Part shown: positions 27,998-39,960 of the stretch, piece after piece
How the letters are laid out: each line of letters opens with the position of its first letter
Position numbering within the stretch: the first letter of the stretch is position 1
Assembly: GCA_030141605.1 (NCBI GenBank)
Contig: JAQGDQ010000044.1
Coordinates: 716,001-780,000 of the forward strand
Direction of reading: 5' to 3'
Length of the DNA: 64,000 bases
DNA from: Tubiluchus corallicola
Taxonomy: Eukaryota; Priapulida; Priapulimorpha; Priapulimorphida; Tubiluchidae
Program-made: the position numbers and the translations under genes
The notes under the pieces: model-generated
Database searches by the model: none
What the model was told of the DNA's origin: nothing
What the model saw: only the letters and a program-made list of their open reading frames with translations

Positions 27998-28380
27998 TCA
28001 TCATCATCATCATCATCATCTACATCATCATCATCATCATCACCATCACCATCATCATCATCATCATCACCATCATTGTCATCGTCACCATCGTCGTCGT
28101 CATCGTCGTTTTCATCATCATCATCAACAACATCACCATCATCATTACATCGTCGTCGTCATCGTCGTTTTCATTATCATTATCATTGTCGTCGTCGTCG
28201 TCATCATCATCATCATCCTCATCACCATTATCGTCATGATCATGATCATGATGATGATCATCATCACCATCATTGTCATCGTCATCATCGTCGTCGTCAT
28301 CGTCGTTTTCATCATCATCATCGTCATCATCATCATCATCAACATCACCATCACCATTACATCGTCATCGTTATTTCGCG
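27998..28380 (+). repeat. (ATC)n-rich compound microsatellite
   Basis: About 380 bp of ATC/GTC/ACC trinucleotides. A near-duplicated unit (CATTGTCATCGTCACCATCG and the following GTCGTC blocks) recurs about three times at roughly 70-200 bp spacing, showing internal segmental duplication. The open frames are low-complexity artefacts. Confidence 0.9.
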
Positions 28381-29964
28381 TCGTCACTATTGTTTTCGTC
28401 ACTTCTCAGAACATTATTCCCCTATAGTTATAATATTGCTATAATACGCAAAACCGTCTTACAACAACTATACCTCCTTCATTCTTTTTTCATCCTTCAA
28501 ACATCAACATCACTCACCAATGTTTTCATCGTCGTCGTCGTCGTCGGTAGCTCATTGTCGATGTCATCTGTTCTTGTTATCATTGCCAGTAACTTTGTCT
28601 GTTTTTAATCTACCCTTTGCTAGTTTGGTTTTGTTTTATGACGCAGATTTGCACGTTTATAGAAATACAATCTAGACGAGCGCATCCCTTCTCATTAAAT
28701 GCAACACTTAGAGAGAAATGTGCTGGTAAATTGTTTCTAAACAACCCTAATTGTTGAGTTGAACAAACATTAAAAGCCTTGTAGGTAAAGGCGAAATTAC
28801 TTGCATTTGCACAATTATTTTAACATACAAACTACATGTATTTTTACAAGCAAATGAAAAAAAATTGTAATCAAATCTTATCTCTGGCCTTCAGGTGTGA
28901 AAATAAATTGATAAAGTGGGTGTTATGGTGGCCATAAGAACGGAAGAAACGTGATAATGGTAAAGGTACTTTCACATGCATACAGAATGTGCTGCGATGA
29001 TGTCGATCGGGCAGACGATTATTCACTTGTTTCGTTGGAAGTACATTCCGTAAAAATATGAAAGCACCTTTAGTTATTATATAGTCAGAAATTTATTTTA
29101 TCGTAAAAATAAGCTTCGATGAGATTGCTGTATTACAAAGAAAGTTCTTAGAAAACAAAAATATTGCCGCATGAAATAAATGTAATATCGCGCAACAAAA
29201 CAAAGTTGCCAACGAAAGTGTTTTAAATAATTATCTGATAAAAGTAAACAAGTTACTATTGGATGAAGCTTGAAATATTGTCTAAAACAAATACTAGGCA
29301 TCATTTCGAATTTCGAATAATGCTGGAAAAATATGCAGGTCACGACAAGTGATCGTCACAACAGAATGTGCTTTTTCTGTTTTTTTTTCACTGAAAACTC
29401 AACAGTTATTTTAATTAGAATAAAACGATAATAGTCTTTAAAAACAAATTACCAAAAAGCTCCCTTCGCTTGTAAGCCTATAATTTCTCCAATGGGCTTT
29501 CTTGATTTTTTTCGGTGAATTTTTTCAACCAATCACCATTCTTACTGGGTAATGAGCTTGAGCTCTTACAAATTAGAAAAGTTTCACAAGAGTTCACTGC
29601 TGTACCTGAAGATTATAGTCCCTATACGACGTCCTCATAACATTAATTTTAAATACGTAATTGTTAAATTATTATTTAAAGATAGTCACGTGTGTCTCTT
29701 CTTTCCCATTATTGAACATTATTTTATTATAAACTAACACATTCGTACAATAATTCAATTTTCATTCGTCTTAAATGCAAAATTTGATAATTTTTAATTA
29801 CCTGGTACATGCGCATTAACTAATTAATTATATTAGTAACAATTCTTACCTATGTTAGGGTGCAATGAACAATTCACCTTACAATAAGGCTACAGATGAA
29901 TCTGCCATTGGCTCTATTTTAGTGTTTAAAATGAATGATTACCGTTAGAAGTGTGCATACTTAC
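28381..29964. other. Intron 1 sequence near the GPCR donor, nothing recognised
   Basis: AT-rich sequence with a small TCG repeat at 28525-28545. No coding frame, SINE promoter or transposon end was found. Confidence 0.4.
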
Positions 29965-30235
29965 TTGCAAATAAACTATTGACTAGATTAAAAGGTAAAC
30001 AGAAGAGCAACACCAATATGTCCGCCGCCGCAAGGTTAGCAATGAAAAGATTGGTAACGTTCCACATGTGTGGACTTCGAATCACCACAGCTAACACAAA
30101 ACTGTTTCCAACCACTCCCACAATGAACACTATCACGTACGCCATTGTTAGAAACACTATTTCCCAGTTATGGTCCAATTTTAGCTCCGTGCTGTAGGAT
30201 AAGTTAGTTCTCGATATATCGGTGGAATTCGACAT
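29965..30235 (-). CDS. Class A neuropeptide-type GPCR, coding exon 1 (N-terminus, TM1, TM2)
   Basis: First coding exon, residues 1-90 of 368. The start is the ATG at 30235 (MSNSTDIS). The frame extends upstream only through non-ATG codons to a stop at 30341-30343, and the apparent longer start at 30268 is TTG. The N-terminus (about 25 residues) has N-glycosylation sequons NST (Asn3) and NLS (Asn11). TM1 spans about 27-51 with GN (43-44), and TM2 about 62-86 with NLAAAD, whose Asp72 is the conserved sodium-site residue, ending LFCLPF. The exon ends GCAA|GTAAGTATG, a consensus donor in phase 1 that pairs with the exon at 4641. Joined exons total 1107 bases including the stop codon. The receptor would signal through heterotrimeric G proteins at the plasma membrane; its ligand is unknown. 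Confidence 0.92.
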
Positions 30236-30348
30236 GTTTTGGAATAATATGGTCGCCAGTAAAAGCAAATTAACGTTCAGCGTCCACTGAAGTATGACTG
30301 CTGCCGCTAGCCACTGGTGATTAATGAAGAGACTGGTCCTTCAGGTCA
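30236..30348 (-). other. GPCR 5' untranslated segment with likely upstream splice acceptor
   Basis: On the minus strand, TTCTTTTCTTTTCTTATAG ends at 30349, a pyrimidine-rich acceptor 113 bases before the start codon. This suggests that the 5' leader continues in at least one non-coding exon farther upstream. That exon could not be identified. Confidence 0.55.
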
Positions 30349-30787
30349 CTATAAGAAAAGAAAAGAACTTCGTAAAGAAGAATTTTGATTTTTTACAGCT
30401 TCCTACTAGATAAAAACTAGGAAAAATATTTATTAATGGTAAATGACATTAACATTATCGCGATTAACATTATCGTTTATTTTCATAAGCAGTTGTGTAA
30501 TGCATCTTATATTATGTACGTATAAATAATGTAATGTACATACCCTCATAACGTTTCTTGTATATATTTCTTGCATATACAATATATATTGTATATATAT
30601 ACAGGGCCTAGTATATTTTTCACGGTCATAAACTCTAACCTCACTATCAACAACAATGCAAAAGGTAAAGAACAATGTTGATATCGATCCCTTCCCCAAT
30701 TCTACCTAGCCAATCACAAGACAGGTCACGTGACTTTCACAGAAATTATACCTGGTTCTACATTATACATAATGGTAATCCCCCAAT

Positions 30788-31010
30788 TCGCCAGTTATCT
30801 TTTCGCCAGTCTACTTTTTCGTCAGTGCACTTTTTCGCCAGTCTACTTTTTCGCTAGTGCAATTTTTCGCCAGTCTACTTTTTCGCCAGTGCACTTTTTC
30901 GCCAGTCTACTTTTTCGCCAGTGCACTTTTTCGCCAGTCTACTTTTTCACCAGTGCACTTTTTCACCAATTACTTTTTCGCCTGGCGAAAAAAGTAGACT
31001 GGCGAAACGA
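30788..31010 (+). mobile_element. Foldback-like element made of 16-bp subrepeats
   Basis: About ten tandem copies of TTTTTCGCCAGTCTAC alternating with TTTTTCGCCAGTGCAC run from about 30800 to 30960. They are followed by an inverted unit (GGCGAAAAAAGTAGACTGGC, 30984-31003) that is the reverse complement of a direct unit. Tandem subrepeats inside inverted termini are typical of foldback transposons. No flanking target duplication could be recognised. The open frame running through it is an artefact of the repeat. Confidence 0.55.
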
Positions 31011-31190
31011 TATACAATCATACATAATAAACCCTGTCCTAGTAAAAGTTTTCAACAGAAACAACACTGCACGCGAGTTCTTCAAATGGAAAAAGAACTT
31101 TCTCTTGGAAATTCAACAATCTAAACCACACACGCAGCGCCGCCAAGCGTATCAGACGTGCAAGATTACACCATTTTCCTCTTCAGTGTA

Positions 31191-32672
31191 AAATCAATAA
31201 AAACTTTTCATCAAAATACTAATCATTAGTAGCTTCTCAAGAATCTGTAATTGAGTTCAATCACTGACTAGTGAAACACGGGATGAATCTAAAGCGGGCA
31301 TTCTTGCTTTTTGGTCATTATCATGAAATCTATCAAACTGTAACGCTTAGCATTTTACATGCTTTATCTATTAGCTCTGACATTCGAAGCATTGCTGACA
31401 ATCGTGTAACCTTACCATAAGAGTCTCAATGGAATTTGAACATGACAAGCAAATGTAAGTTCGCCTGTGTCAAAGACAAAAATCTCAACAGCTACTGCGC
31501 AGACGGAAAGATAACTATTGCGCATTTACTTTTAGATTTTACAATGCCAATGTGTACATGTACATACAGAACAATATGTAATATACAAAGTTTATAAATC
31601 ATCAGCACATGAAGACACAACAAGTCGAAATTGTAAGAAAACTTGTGCAGAGTGAACTTAACAAATGAGTGGACACAAAAAAGATAATTTAAAAAAAGAA
31701 AAAATGGTGATGAAAAAAACACAAAAACGAGAAATTGGGACACAGACATATAAGTTGCCGTCAATATTAACTTTTTTTTGTCATAACTGACTAACTGACG
31801 CACTACCATCATTATCTTAATCATCGTCGTTGCCACTGCGGTCGTTGTGGTCACTGTTATCGTCAAAATAATTATCATCATCATCATCGTCATGATGCCG
31901 CCGCCGTCGTTGTTGTTGTTGTTGTTGTTGTCGTCGTCGTTATCATCACCACCACCATAACCATCATTTTTCTTTTTGCTTCTCTTCTTTTCACAAATTT
32001 CGTTTTTTGTTTTAGCGTTTCTCTTTTTTAATAGCTAAAAACACGTATCAGCAGCATCTGTATTATATTACTCTGATTTGCTTTGAGTGAATTAAAAACA
32101 TTTGCCTTTGATTAGAGAATCCCCGTTCAAAAGAGGCATAACAAGATTACTAGAGCAATCATAAAGAACGCAACATGGTAATTAACACGGTATTTTTGAT
32201 TTGGTTTGTAATCATACCGCTTTATTGCTGAAAAAATAATTAAAACGATGAACGAGTATGAGTCATAAAGTCTAATTACACTCGACGCTTTGAGTGGGTC
32301 GGATACAAGTTCACTTTAGACTTGTCTTTTGTGACGGAACGGAAGTGTACGAGAAAATTAAAATTTAACGCGTTGCATAATAATTATATTATAATTAATT
32401 GAAGGCGTGGTACGTTTGAGTCGATCTAACCACGTGACTGGGTTTAAAATCAATCTAATGTTTCCAATAATATTCTGTTGTTAACTTCCAGCTATAGTGA
32501 CTTTAATTTTCAATGTTTTATGTTGCAAAACATTTTTTGTAAACATTTATTTGAAATAATTGCCTTTAGCAAATAAATGCTGATCAAATTGCTTCAGGCT
32601 GCAAAATTTACAGGAGTGCAGTTTGACAGGAAAAACAAATCTATCACAAAATATACATAACTATTCCAATTG
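31191..32672. other. No gene recognised
   Basis: Contains small TGT/TCG trinucleotide patches at about 31800-31965. The rest is AT-rich without recognisable coding or transposon signals, although the part just below 32673 may be the 3' tail of the adjacent minus-strand LINE remnant. Confidence 0.4.
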
Positions 32673-32969
32673 TTAATTATGATAATTAAAACGGTTAGAT
32701 GAACCAATATATTGCTGCACCAGATCAAATAGAATGATGTTCTGTTCATAACTTAGTAGTGAACTACCTGAAAGAAAAACTGAAGTTTCTAATTGTGGGT
32801 TAAAGTTATTTATATTAAAAGGTAATGTGTTTGTTTGGTATAGGTTTGTTAGTCGTTCTTTGAGGTCCTCTCTACTAGCAACATGCAAAGGGCAATCGAG
32901 CAAAAAATGTTTAATACTTTCAAAACACTTTAAATCTGAAAACAGGCTACCTGTTGAAATTGTAGACAT
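32673..32969 (-). pseudogene. LINE ORF2 extreme C-terminus, remnant
   Basis: The frame contains CFESIKHFLLDCPLHVASREDL, the C-terminal signature (C..xE(S/T)xxHFLLxCPxY..xR..L) found after the RT or RNase H domain of several non-LTR clades. It is followed by an unstructured tail of about 55 residues to a stop. Upstream of the ATG the frame is closed, so RT is missing. The element is 5'-truncated; the clade is uncertain. Confidence 0.6.
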
Positions 32970-33463
32970 AATTTAAGAGCTAGACACATTTTTTGCTATT
33001 GCTTCTTTTGCTGAAACTGTTGTTGTTACCACAGCTATTGTTGCTGCAGTTGTTACTGTCTTCTAGATGTGGCAACTGATTTTATTGGGGGTCCTACTCA
33101 GCAAATTTTATACCTATAAGGCAAAAATAAGGAACTTCCGTCTAAAAACAGTAACGAATATTCAGACATATCCAAACCCTAAGGTCCGCGCAGACATGTA
33201 AAACTTAAGAAACTGTTGATTAACTATCTGCATAACATTTCAACAATAGTTGATTCTAAATTAAAAGGTACGACTTATTTTGCTAAGAATTAGTGTATTC
33301 AATTAGCACTGTGAAACATATGTAGATGTGTTTGTCATAAATTATGGTATTTTTTAATATACTGCGCTTAAAAAGAACCCTGTAATTGTAGGGACGTGTT
33401 CCTGTATGCCTTGTTTTTTTAATTGTGTCATTTATTAATTGTACTTGAGCTTATGTTTGTAAA

Positions 33464-33570
<107 letters not shown>

Positions 33571-33967
33571 GATCTTTCATCGCTAAACAACATTTGTATT
33601 AATATTTCGAGTCTTTTAACTGCATAGATGGCTCCATTCGTTCACTTTTAAGCAGTTTTTGTTATTAAGGTAGCATATCACATTATGGTGCAGCTGCTAC
33701 ACCAATTGAGCTTAAATTTTGCATGGATTATATTGTAAAATATGCCCACAGTATAGTAAGAGAAGGCCAAAGATAAGAGTCGTTTCTCTCAGGTAATGCT
33801 GTAACGCTTCTCCACTTGATGTCGAGCTTACGCAGCAGTTCATCAAAACTATTTGAACTCATCCGATAATAACTAAATTACTCGGATGAAGCCAGTAAAA
33901 GTGGTCATAGAGCTTATAAAATCGCCCTTTCACTAATCGCTGACTACCTCTTCAATCTTCATAGCGC

Positions 33968-34066
33968 CAGTTGCGCAATTTAAAATTGCTTGTCTGGGGG
34001 TGCGATTTTGGTGCACGAGTAAAATTGCTACAATTTTCGGCTGCACAACTTTTAATTGCGCAACTG
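33968..34066. repeat. Inverted repeat around CAGTTGCGCAATT
   Basis: CAGTTGCGCAATTTAAAA on the left and TTTAATTGCGCAACTG on the right form arms of about 16 bp around a 65-bp loop. A related GTTTTGCGCAATTATAA occurs near 34300. The open frames on both strands across 33933-34281 are not recognisable as protein families. It could be part of a small palindromic transposon. Confidence 0.5.
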
Positions 34067-34437
34067 AAAATTGCACATCTACGCGGGGACTAATAAGCTT
34101 GAAATTTAGTTCAACACGTTTGTTCTTCTCGTTATACAAACGAGAAGTGAGGATCCCGCTGCTAAATGAACTGCCCCAGGCCTGCCCAAGCTCATATAAA
34201 GTAATTGATGAAGAATTTGTTAAATGGCGCACAAAACGGTATAAAAGTAAAAATAGTGCGCGCACATCAATTCATGGTTAATTAAGCGCATAATTTTACA
34301 AGTTTTGCGCAATTATAAGGCAAGATTTTGCCAATTTTAATGTAGCAAATGAAACGACATCGCAATAAACGTACCCAAGATTTTATACATTTCGTAATTA
34401 GAAATAGCAAATGAGTAGTACAAAGAAGCGCCTTTTT

Positions 34438-35280
34438 TATTGTTGTTGTTGCTGCTGCTGCTACTACTGTTGCTGTTGTTGCTGTTGTTGTTGTTGCTGT
34501 TACTGCTGTTGCTGCTGTTGTTGTTGTTGCTGTTGTTGTTGTTGTTGTTGCTGTTGCTGTTGCTGCTGCTCTTGTTGTTTTTGTTGTTGCTGCTGTTGTT
34601 GTTGTTGTTGCTGTTGCTGCTGCTGTAGTTGCTGCTACTGCCGTTGCCGCTATTGCTGTTGCTATTCCTGTAGCTGTTGTTGTTGTTTTTGTTGTTGCTG
34701 TTGTTGTTGTCGTTGTCGTTGTCATTGTCATTTTCGTCATTGCCGTTGTTGTTGTTGTCACTGCTGCTGTTGCCATTGCCGCTATTGCTGTAGCTGTTGT
34801 TGTTGTTTTTGTTGTTGCTGTTGTTGTTGTCGTTGTTGTTGTTGTTTTTGTTGTTGCTGTTGTTGTTGTCGTTGTTGTTGTGATTGTCATTGTCGCCATT
34901 GCCGTTGTTGTTGTTGTCACTGCTGCTGCTGCCGTTGCCGCTATTGCTGTTGCTATTCCTGTAGCTGTTGTTGTTGTCGTTGTTGTTGTTATCACTGTCG
35001 CTGTCACTGTTGTTGTTGTTGTTGCTGCTGCTGTTGTTGTTGTCGTTGTTGTTGTGGTTGTTGCTGCTGGTGTTGTCATTGCCGCTATTGCTGTTGCTGT
35101 TCCTGTAGCTGTTGTTGTTGTCGTTGTCGTTGTCGCTGTCGCTGTTGCTGTTATTGTTGTTGTTGTTGTTGTTGTCATCGTAGTTGTTGCTGCTGCACAT
35201 GCAGTTACCGCTATTGCTGTTCCTGTTCCTGTAGCTGTTGTTGTTTTTGTTGTTGTCGCTGTCACTGTCGGTGTCGCTGT
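34438..35280 (+). repeat. Large (GTT/GCT)n trinucleotide array, about 840 bp
   Basis: GTT, GCT, GTC and TTT trinucleotides are arranged in higher-order blocks. A segment around GCCGCTATTGCTGT.GCTATTCCTGTAGCTG recurs several times, about 100-300 bp apart. All frames stay open on both strands, giving poly-Cys, poly-Leu, poly-Val, poly-Thr and poly-Asn/Ser translations that are artefacts. Confidence 0.95.
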
Positions 35281-35562
35281 ACACGTTTAGTAGTTTTATT
35301 ACCAGGTGTGGCAATAATGTGTATTTCTAGGACTGACTCTAATAAGAAAGCTGCCGGCGATAAGTTCACGCCATGCTTAAAAGTAATTATTGAGAATTAG
35401 CGACGTTATTTAATTCTTAACTCTCAGTGGATGTTAAAGGTACTGAAATGTTATCCTACAGAGCAAAAAGTAGATCTCGATGCGGTAATTTTCAAATCTC
35501 AGTCAGTAGAAGAAGCTCTTAACTTGAAAGAATTAACATTCTGTATATCGCGTATAATGTCG

Positions 35563-35601
35563 ATAACGATAACGATAACGATTACCACAACCATAACCAT
35601 A

Positions 35602-35636
<35 letters not shown>

Positions 35637-35800
35637 AACGATAACGATAACGATAACAATAACAATAACAATAACAATAACAATCAAAATAGCAATAGCA
35701 ATAGCAATAACGATAACGATAACAATAACGATAACGATACCAATACCGATAACGATAACGATAACAATAACGATAACTAACGATAATGACAATAAAAAAT
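35563..35800 (+). repeat. (AACGAT)n/(AACAAT)n hexanucleotide array
   Basis: About 240 bp of AACGAT, GACGAT, AACAAT and AGCAAT hexamers. Same kind of hexamer structure as 13429-13818 but a different unit. Confidence 0.95.
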
Positions 35801-36227
35801 AATAATATGCCAAACAAATACGTACGAGAGAAAGAATCTCTATCTGCATCCAATGAGCATTTCGCATTTACCCATATTTCTTTTGGCAGCACTTAACAAC
35901 GCGCCATTAGGCTCTAAAATCGAATACAGTCTTTGTATGAATAAGGATTTCTTTTTTCACTTGATTGAAAAAAACATCGTAAATTTAGTTGTCTTAATAA
36001 TTGCCACTGTAACAGTAACATAGTGAAAAGGCCATATATGACAGGGGTGGTGCCAAGAGCCAGAGTTGAAGACACCGGGGAAACCAAGCGAAGTGCAAGA
36101 AATATGATTTTGAGAATCTCTGTCTTAGTATAGTGATGCAGTGAATCGGCAGGCTATTTATGTTAAAGGACAAGAAAAGGGGTACCTCCCGTTGAAAGGA
36201 TTTTTTGTTTGTTTCATTTCAAATACT

Positions 36228-36244
36228 CCCCCCCCCCCCCCCCC
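36228..36244 (+). repeat. Poly(C) tract, 17 bp
   Basis: Uninterrupted run of C in AT-rich surroundings. Confidence 0.95.
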
Positions 36245-36299
36245 GACACTGTACCGATCGCGTCCTCATTACCTGATGTCATATATGCACAACGTAAAT

Positions 36300-36830
36300 C
36301 AGGGGAAGAAAAGTACATGTTAGACTATGTCCCAAAAAACTTTCTATGCAAAGCTATGTTACTTAGCATTTCGCTTACCTGCTTAAATGACTTACGTAAC
36401 TAGAATAGAAAATATTTAATTATTTAAAATGTTTTCACCAATAGGTAAAATGTCGCTGTCTCACCCTCCAGGGTGCACCACTCACTAACCAAAAAACATA
36501 TTTTTAATCTTATTGACAAGATACAGTAAATTAAAATTTTACTTACTTAGTGACGTGTGCGCTACGAATGCTCAGATTATATTTCCAAATTTTACTCAGT
36601 GTTATCTAAACTTGCCTCAAATGACTTATCGTCAAAATGGCTGCTGCTAACTGTCATCGTGGGAGTTTCAATTTACATGTTTTATACAGCGTTAAGGCCG
36701 ACGCAAACTCTGCATGCAAAAAGACAGTGCGTAAGTGGTATAAATTTTGAAAACGAATTTTTTAAGCTTTATGTAAGTGGACGGTATTGTGGAGGGCACA
36801 AGGGTATCCCTTTTTTAGTTTGAGGAAGCT
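36300..36830 (+). mobile_element. MITE family 2, copy 2
   Basis: Begins AGGGGAAGAAAAGTACATG and aligns with 18005-18386/18752-18830 and 41873-42355 over several hundred bases. Shared stretches include CTTAGCATTTCGCTTACCTG and CAAATGACTTATCGTCAAAA. No coding capacity is visible. Terminal repeats and target duplications could not be defined. Confidence 0.65.
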
Positions 36831-37925
36831 CAAATTTGGCCACCTACTTTGTCACACATGCAAGTTAATATAGAAACTTGTGACAATTTTCAAAAAAAAT
36901 ATCAATCTGTACTAAATAGTTATGCACTAATATATATTAAGGTTCATTAATGCTGTAATTGTAGCTTATATACAGCTAGATTGAAATTCTAAAATTATAT
37001 ACGGTGTGTGATGAGTATCCCAGTACAATGAGTGGATGGTTGATGAAATGGCTCTTTATGGAGGTTTATATTGTTCTCTTCTCTAACAGCTGGTAACATT
37101 TAGCAATGATACAAATGAGAACATTTGTAAGAACGATACGCTCGTATATAAAATTATTATTTTAAAGAAAATTTTCCGTTTTAGATCAGCTGGCTGCATA
37201 TCGTTCTAAGCAAGTGACTTGTGCTTTAAAATTATTGCTGACTTCGGGAAAAGTCACCAACAAAACACTACAAAATGTCACAGATTATCTGTGCAATGCA
37301 CTAAGTCACAACATTTTAGCTCTGCTTTTGCGCATATGACAACACAGATATCTGCTCACACATACACGCGCTGTCAAGGTGTGTTTGTTTATCGAGCAAT
37401 TGTTATAGCAAATAATTTAGACACTACATTATTTAGCGTCCATTAACGTTTGGGCTGCAGTACATAACAGGCCTACGCGTGAATAAGAAAAAACATTTTC
37501 CATAATGTAGTGTTAGCTTTCTTGTACTAAAGTTCTGCATAATATGGTTCAGCAAAAATAATCAGGTAGCTTAAAATATTAAGAAAAAATTGTAGTCCAT
37601 CCAATAGATGCGTTACATAATGTTATTTCACGATTTTATAAATATCAATTTTATGGTCAATTTTAGTTGGTTACAATACGTAATAAACTATCCATCTTTG
37701 TAATAAAGGATTAATTCGACGTTATCGCTTTGTTCTACATACAAAAGTGACAAATAAATTACTTCAGTTTCTCAAGAATCTATAATTACAATTAAAGACT
37801 CGCTAATATCCAGTGAGACGAATAACGAAATTTAAACACAGAAAAAAAAACCAAGATTATTCACAGTTGATTACAAATGTACAAACGTATTAAACATATG
37901 ATAGAGCGTTCACTGCTTCGTTCTT
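36831..37925. other. No gene recognised
   Basis: AT-rich sequence with short frames of no recognisable family. Confidence 0.4.
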
Positions 37926-38430
37926 TTAAAGGCAAAAAGGATGATTTTTCATATCCTCCCCAATTTTGAAGTTCGGGAAAAAGATACATTTTAACGCTTA
38001 TAATCACGCCAAGGCGTTTCTGATAATGAAATAATAAGCTAAAAACGTAATTAACGGCTGGTGAGCCCAAATAATAATGACATCCACAAGCGTACTGCAC
38101 GTATTCGTAAAAAAAAATTGAAGTACACTGCTACTGTACAATAATCAATGTGATTTAAGTTTAAAATTCAAATTTCAAGTTTACATCTGTTCTCATGCAT
38201 GAGCTTTCGCATGTGTGCACTATGTCACAACTGAACAACTCTGGACTGAAAGGGACAGCACCTGTTTTTTTTCTGCAACACGTTTTCGAGATGCAGGCGC
38301 TGGTGCCCGTCTAACTAGAGACAGGTAAAATTTAGGTAGTAAAGAACTAGTCACAGGCTGCTCAGTGGTGATAGTGGTGATACAATATCAAAATTGAGTT
38401 AATTAATTCCACTACGAAGTATACTCACTT
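37926..38430 (+). mobile_element. TTAA-flanked MITE family 1, copy B (3' end decayed)
   Basis: Begins TTAAAGGCAAAAAGGATGAT and follows copies A and C internally (TTTCTGATAATGAAATAATA, GCAGGCGCTGGTGCCCGTC). The right end with GGGTCC...TTAA is not recognisable. Confidence 0.7.
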
Positions 38431-39110
38431 TGCATCTAGCGATAAAGCTTAATCAAGACGCAAAAAGCTTCTCAAAATGTGGAAAAAAGCGTCAATTATT
38501 TGACAGTTCATCTCATTTCGAGCAACTTGACTTTACGACAAACATTTTTCGATTTTCGACTTTCGAGAACAAATAACAAATCACTTCTAGCCGCACTTCA
38601 CAGCGATAAACCCTAAAAACCGGTGTTAAAACGCCGAGATGTCGGCGGTCTATACTTTACACGTCGGCGCGATGAAACCTGTCAATTTTTGCGTCGTTAC
38701 GTCCTTTGCGCTCAGAGAGCAAAACGAAACTCACGTGGTAGCAGTTAAGTTCGAGATTGGCTTCATATAACCTTACCATTAGAGCAGTTCCTCGTGTGTT
38801 GCGTGTTAATTACTGCGAAGTATGCAGGGGTGGCAAACAGTGCGCGCAATCTCTGCAGTAACAGTAACTGTGTAACTCGGGGCAATCAAAGGTCAAGCTA
38901 ATCTCAAAATTATGTTTTTTTAGATTCTACACGCATTCTTTGTCGGCTTGCTTCATTAATAACCTTGATTTTAGCGCTCACTTTAATACTCCTTGTTTAA
39001 CATCGCTGTAAATAAGGTTACACGCACAAATTAGAAAAGCTAATTACAGAATGCGTAACATGTAATATTGTAGAATTCACTCTAGTATCTATGTAAAATT
39101 TTTTAATAGT
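38431..39110. other. No gene recognised
   Basis: Contains somewhat more CG dinucleotides (for example CGTCGGCGCGATG near 38665) but no identifiable coding frame or element. Confidence 0.35.
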
Positions 39111-39166
39111 TGTACAGAAATTTTTGCCTGCAAAAAAGGCTAATAAAGACTTATCATCATCATCAT
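39111..39166 (+). mobile_element. Retroposon 3' end with (ATC)n tail
   Basis: TTTTTGCCTGCAAAAAAGGC followed by TAATAAAGACTTATCATCATC parallels the stem-loop, AATAAAGA and microsatellite layout at 22945-23040. The body upstream is not recognised. Confidence 0.5.
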
Positions 39167-39453
39167 TTTGTCGGACTGCCATTAATATGCCAGCCAAATT
39201 GCCAATGTATAGTAGGGCTAGGTTAGTTCTGCTAGTAGTGTAAACTCTTAAAGAGGTTTAGAAACGTTTTAGTCGGCCAAAAACAAAAATCCTTTTTTCA
39301 GGCTGGTGACAGTCTATTATCGAGATATGCTGGCAATATAAATTCTTACATAAAAGGGTTTGAACTGGCAATAGCCAAATGTCCTTTTTAAGCAGTTGAG
39401 TTAATTACTATGATTAGCAGCATAAAGCTGCCACAAAGAACGTCAGGACGTTG

Positions 39454-39477
39454 AGACATTCAGACAGACAGACATTC

Positions 39478-39522
<45 letters not shown>

Positions 39523-39552
39523 AACAGACAGACAGACAGACAAACAGACAGA
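39454..39552 (+). repeat. (CAGA)n microsatellite
   Basis: About 100 bp of CAGA tetramers with CAAA and CATT interruptions. Confidence 0.95.
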
Positions 39553-39960
39553 ATATAAACACAGAATGAGTTGACATAAATATAATGCACGGATAGGAGG
39601 ACGCAAAACATATTTTACATAAATATTAGATCTGTCAAAAAAGCTCAGTTTAATGCAAGAGTTGTTAGGTCAGCCGCCCTGATGCGCGCGATGAAAAAAA
39701 ATCGCATATGCATGAGAAGAAAAAGGGAGCAAAGAAGTCATTGGTCGTTTGCCACATACGTTAGACATTACATGCAGTTTTGTTGAGTTTGGCTTTTCAG
39801 CTGGCGGTGAATTACTATTGTCCATTGTGCACACTTAGCGTGACCTTCCTAGCAAATTGAAAGTTGATATTGCAATACAAAAGCCGTAACGTAATCTTGT
39901 ACTACAGGTTATCTTCTTTGCACAGACTGAATAGGAAGCTACAACGTACAAGTTGCAGGC

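Noticed and set aside
30236-30268. Longer N-terminus of the GPCR beginning at 30268
   Set aside because: The codon there is TTG, not ATG. The first ATG in frame is at 30235, and the sequence upstream contains a stop at 30341-30343 without another ATG.
30788-31010. CRISPR-like array or coding ORF (30730-31191)
   Set aside because: The 16-bp units are contiguous without spacers and end in an inverted unit. The ORF is an accident of a repeat lacking stops.
34282-35400. Frames above 300 codons rich in Thr/Ala, Asn/Ser or Cys
   Set aside because: All derive from the GTT/GCT triplet array on either strand; none contains non-repetitive protein sequence with a recognisable domain.
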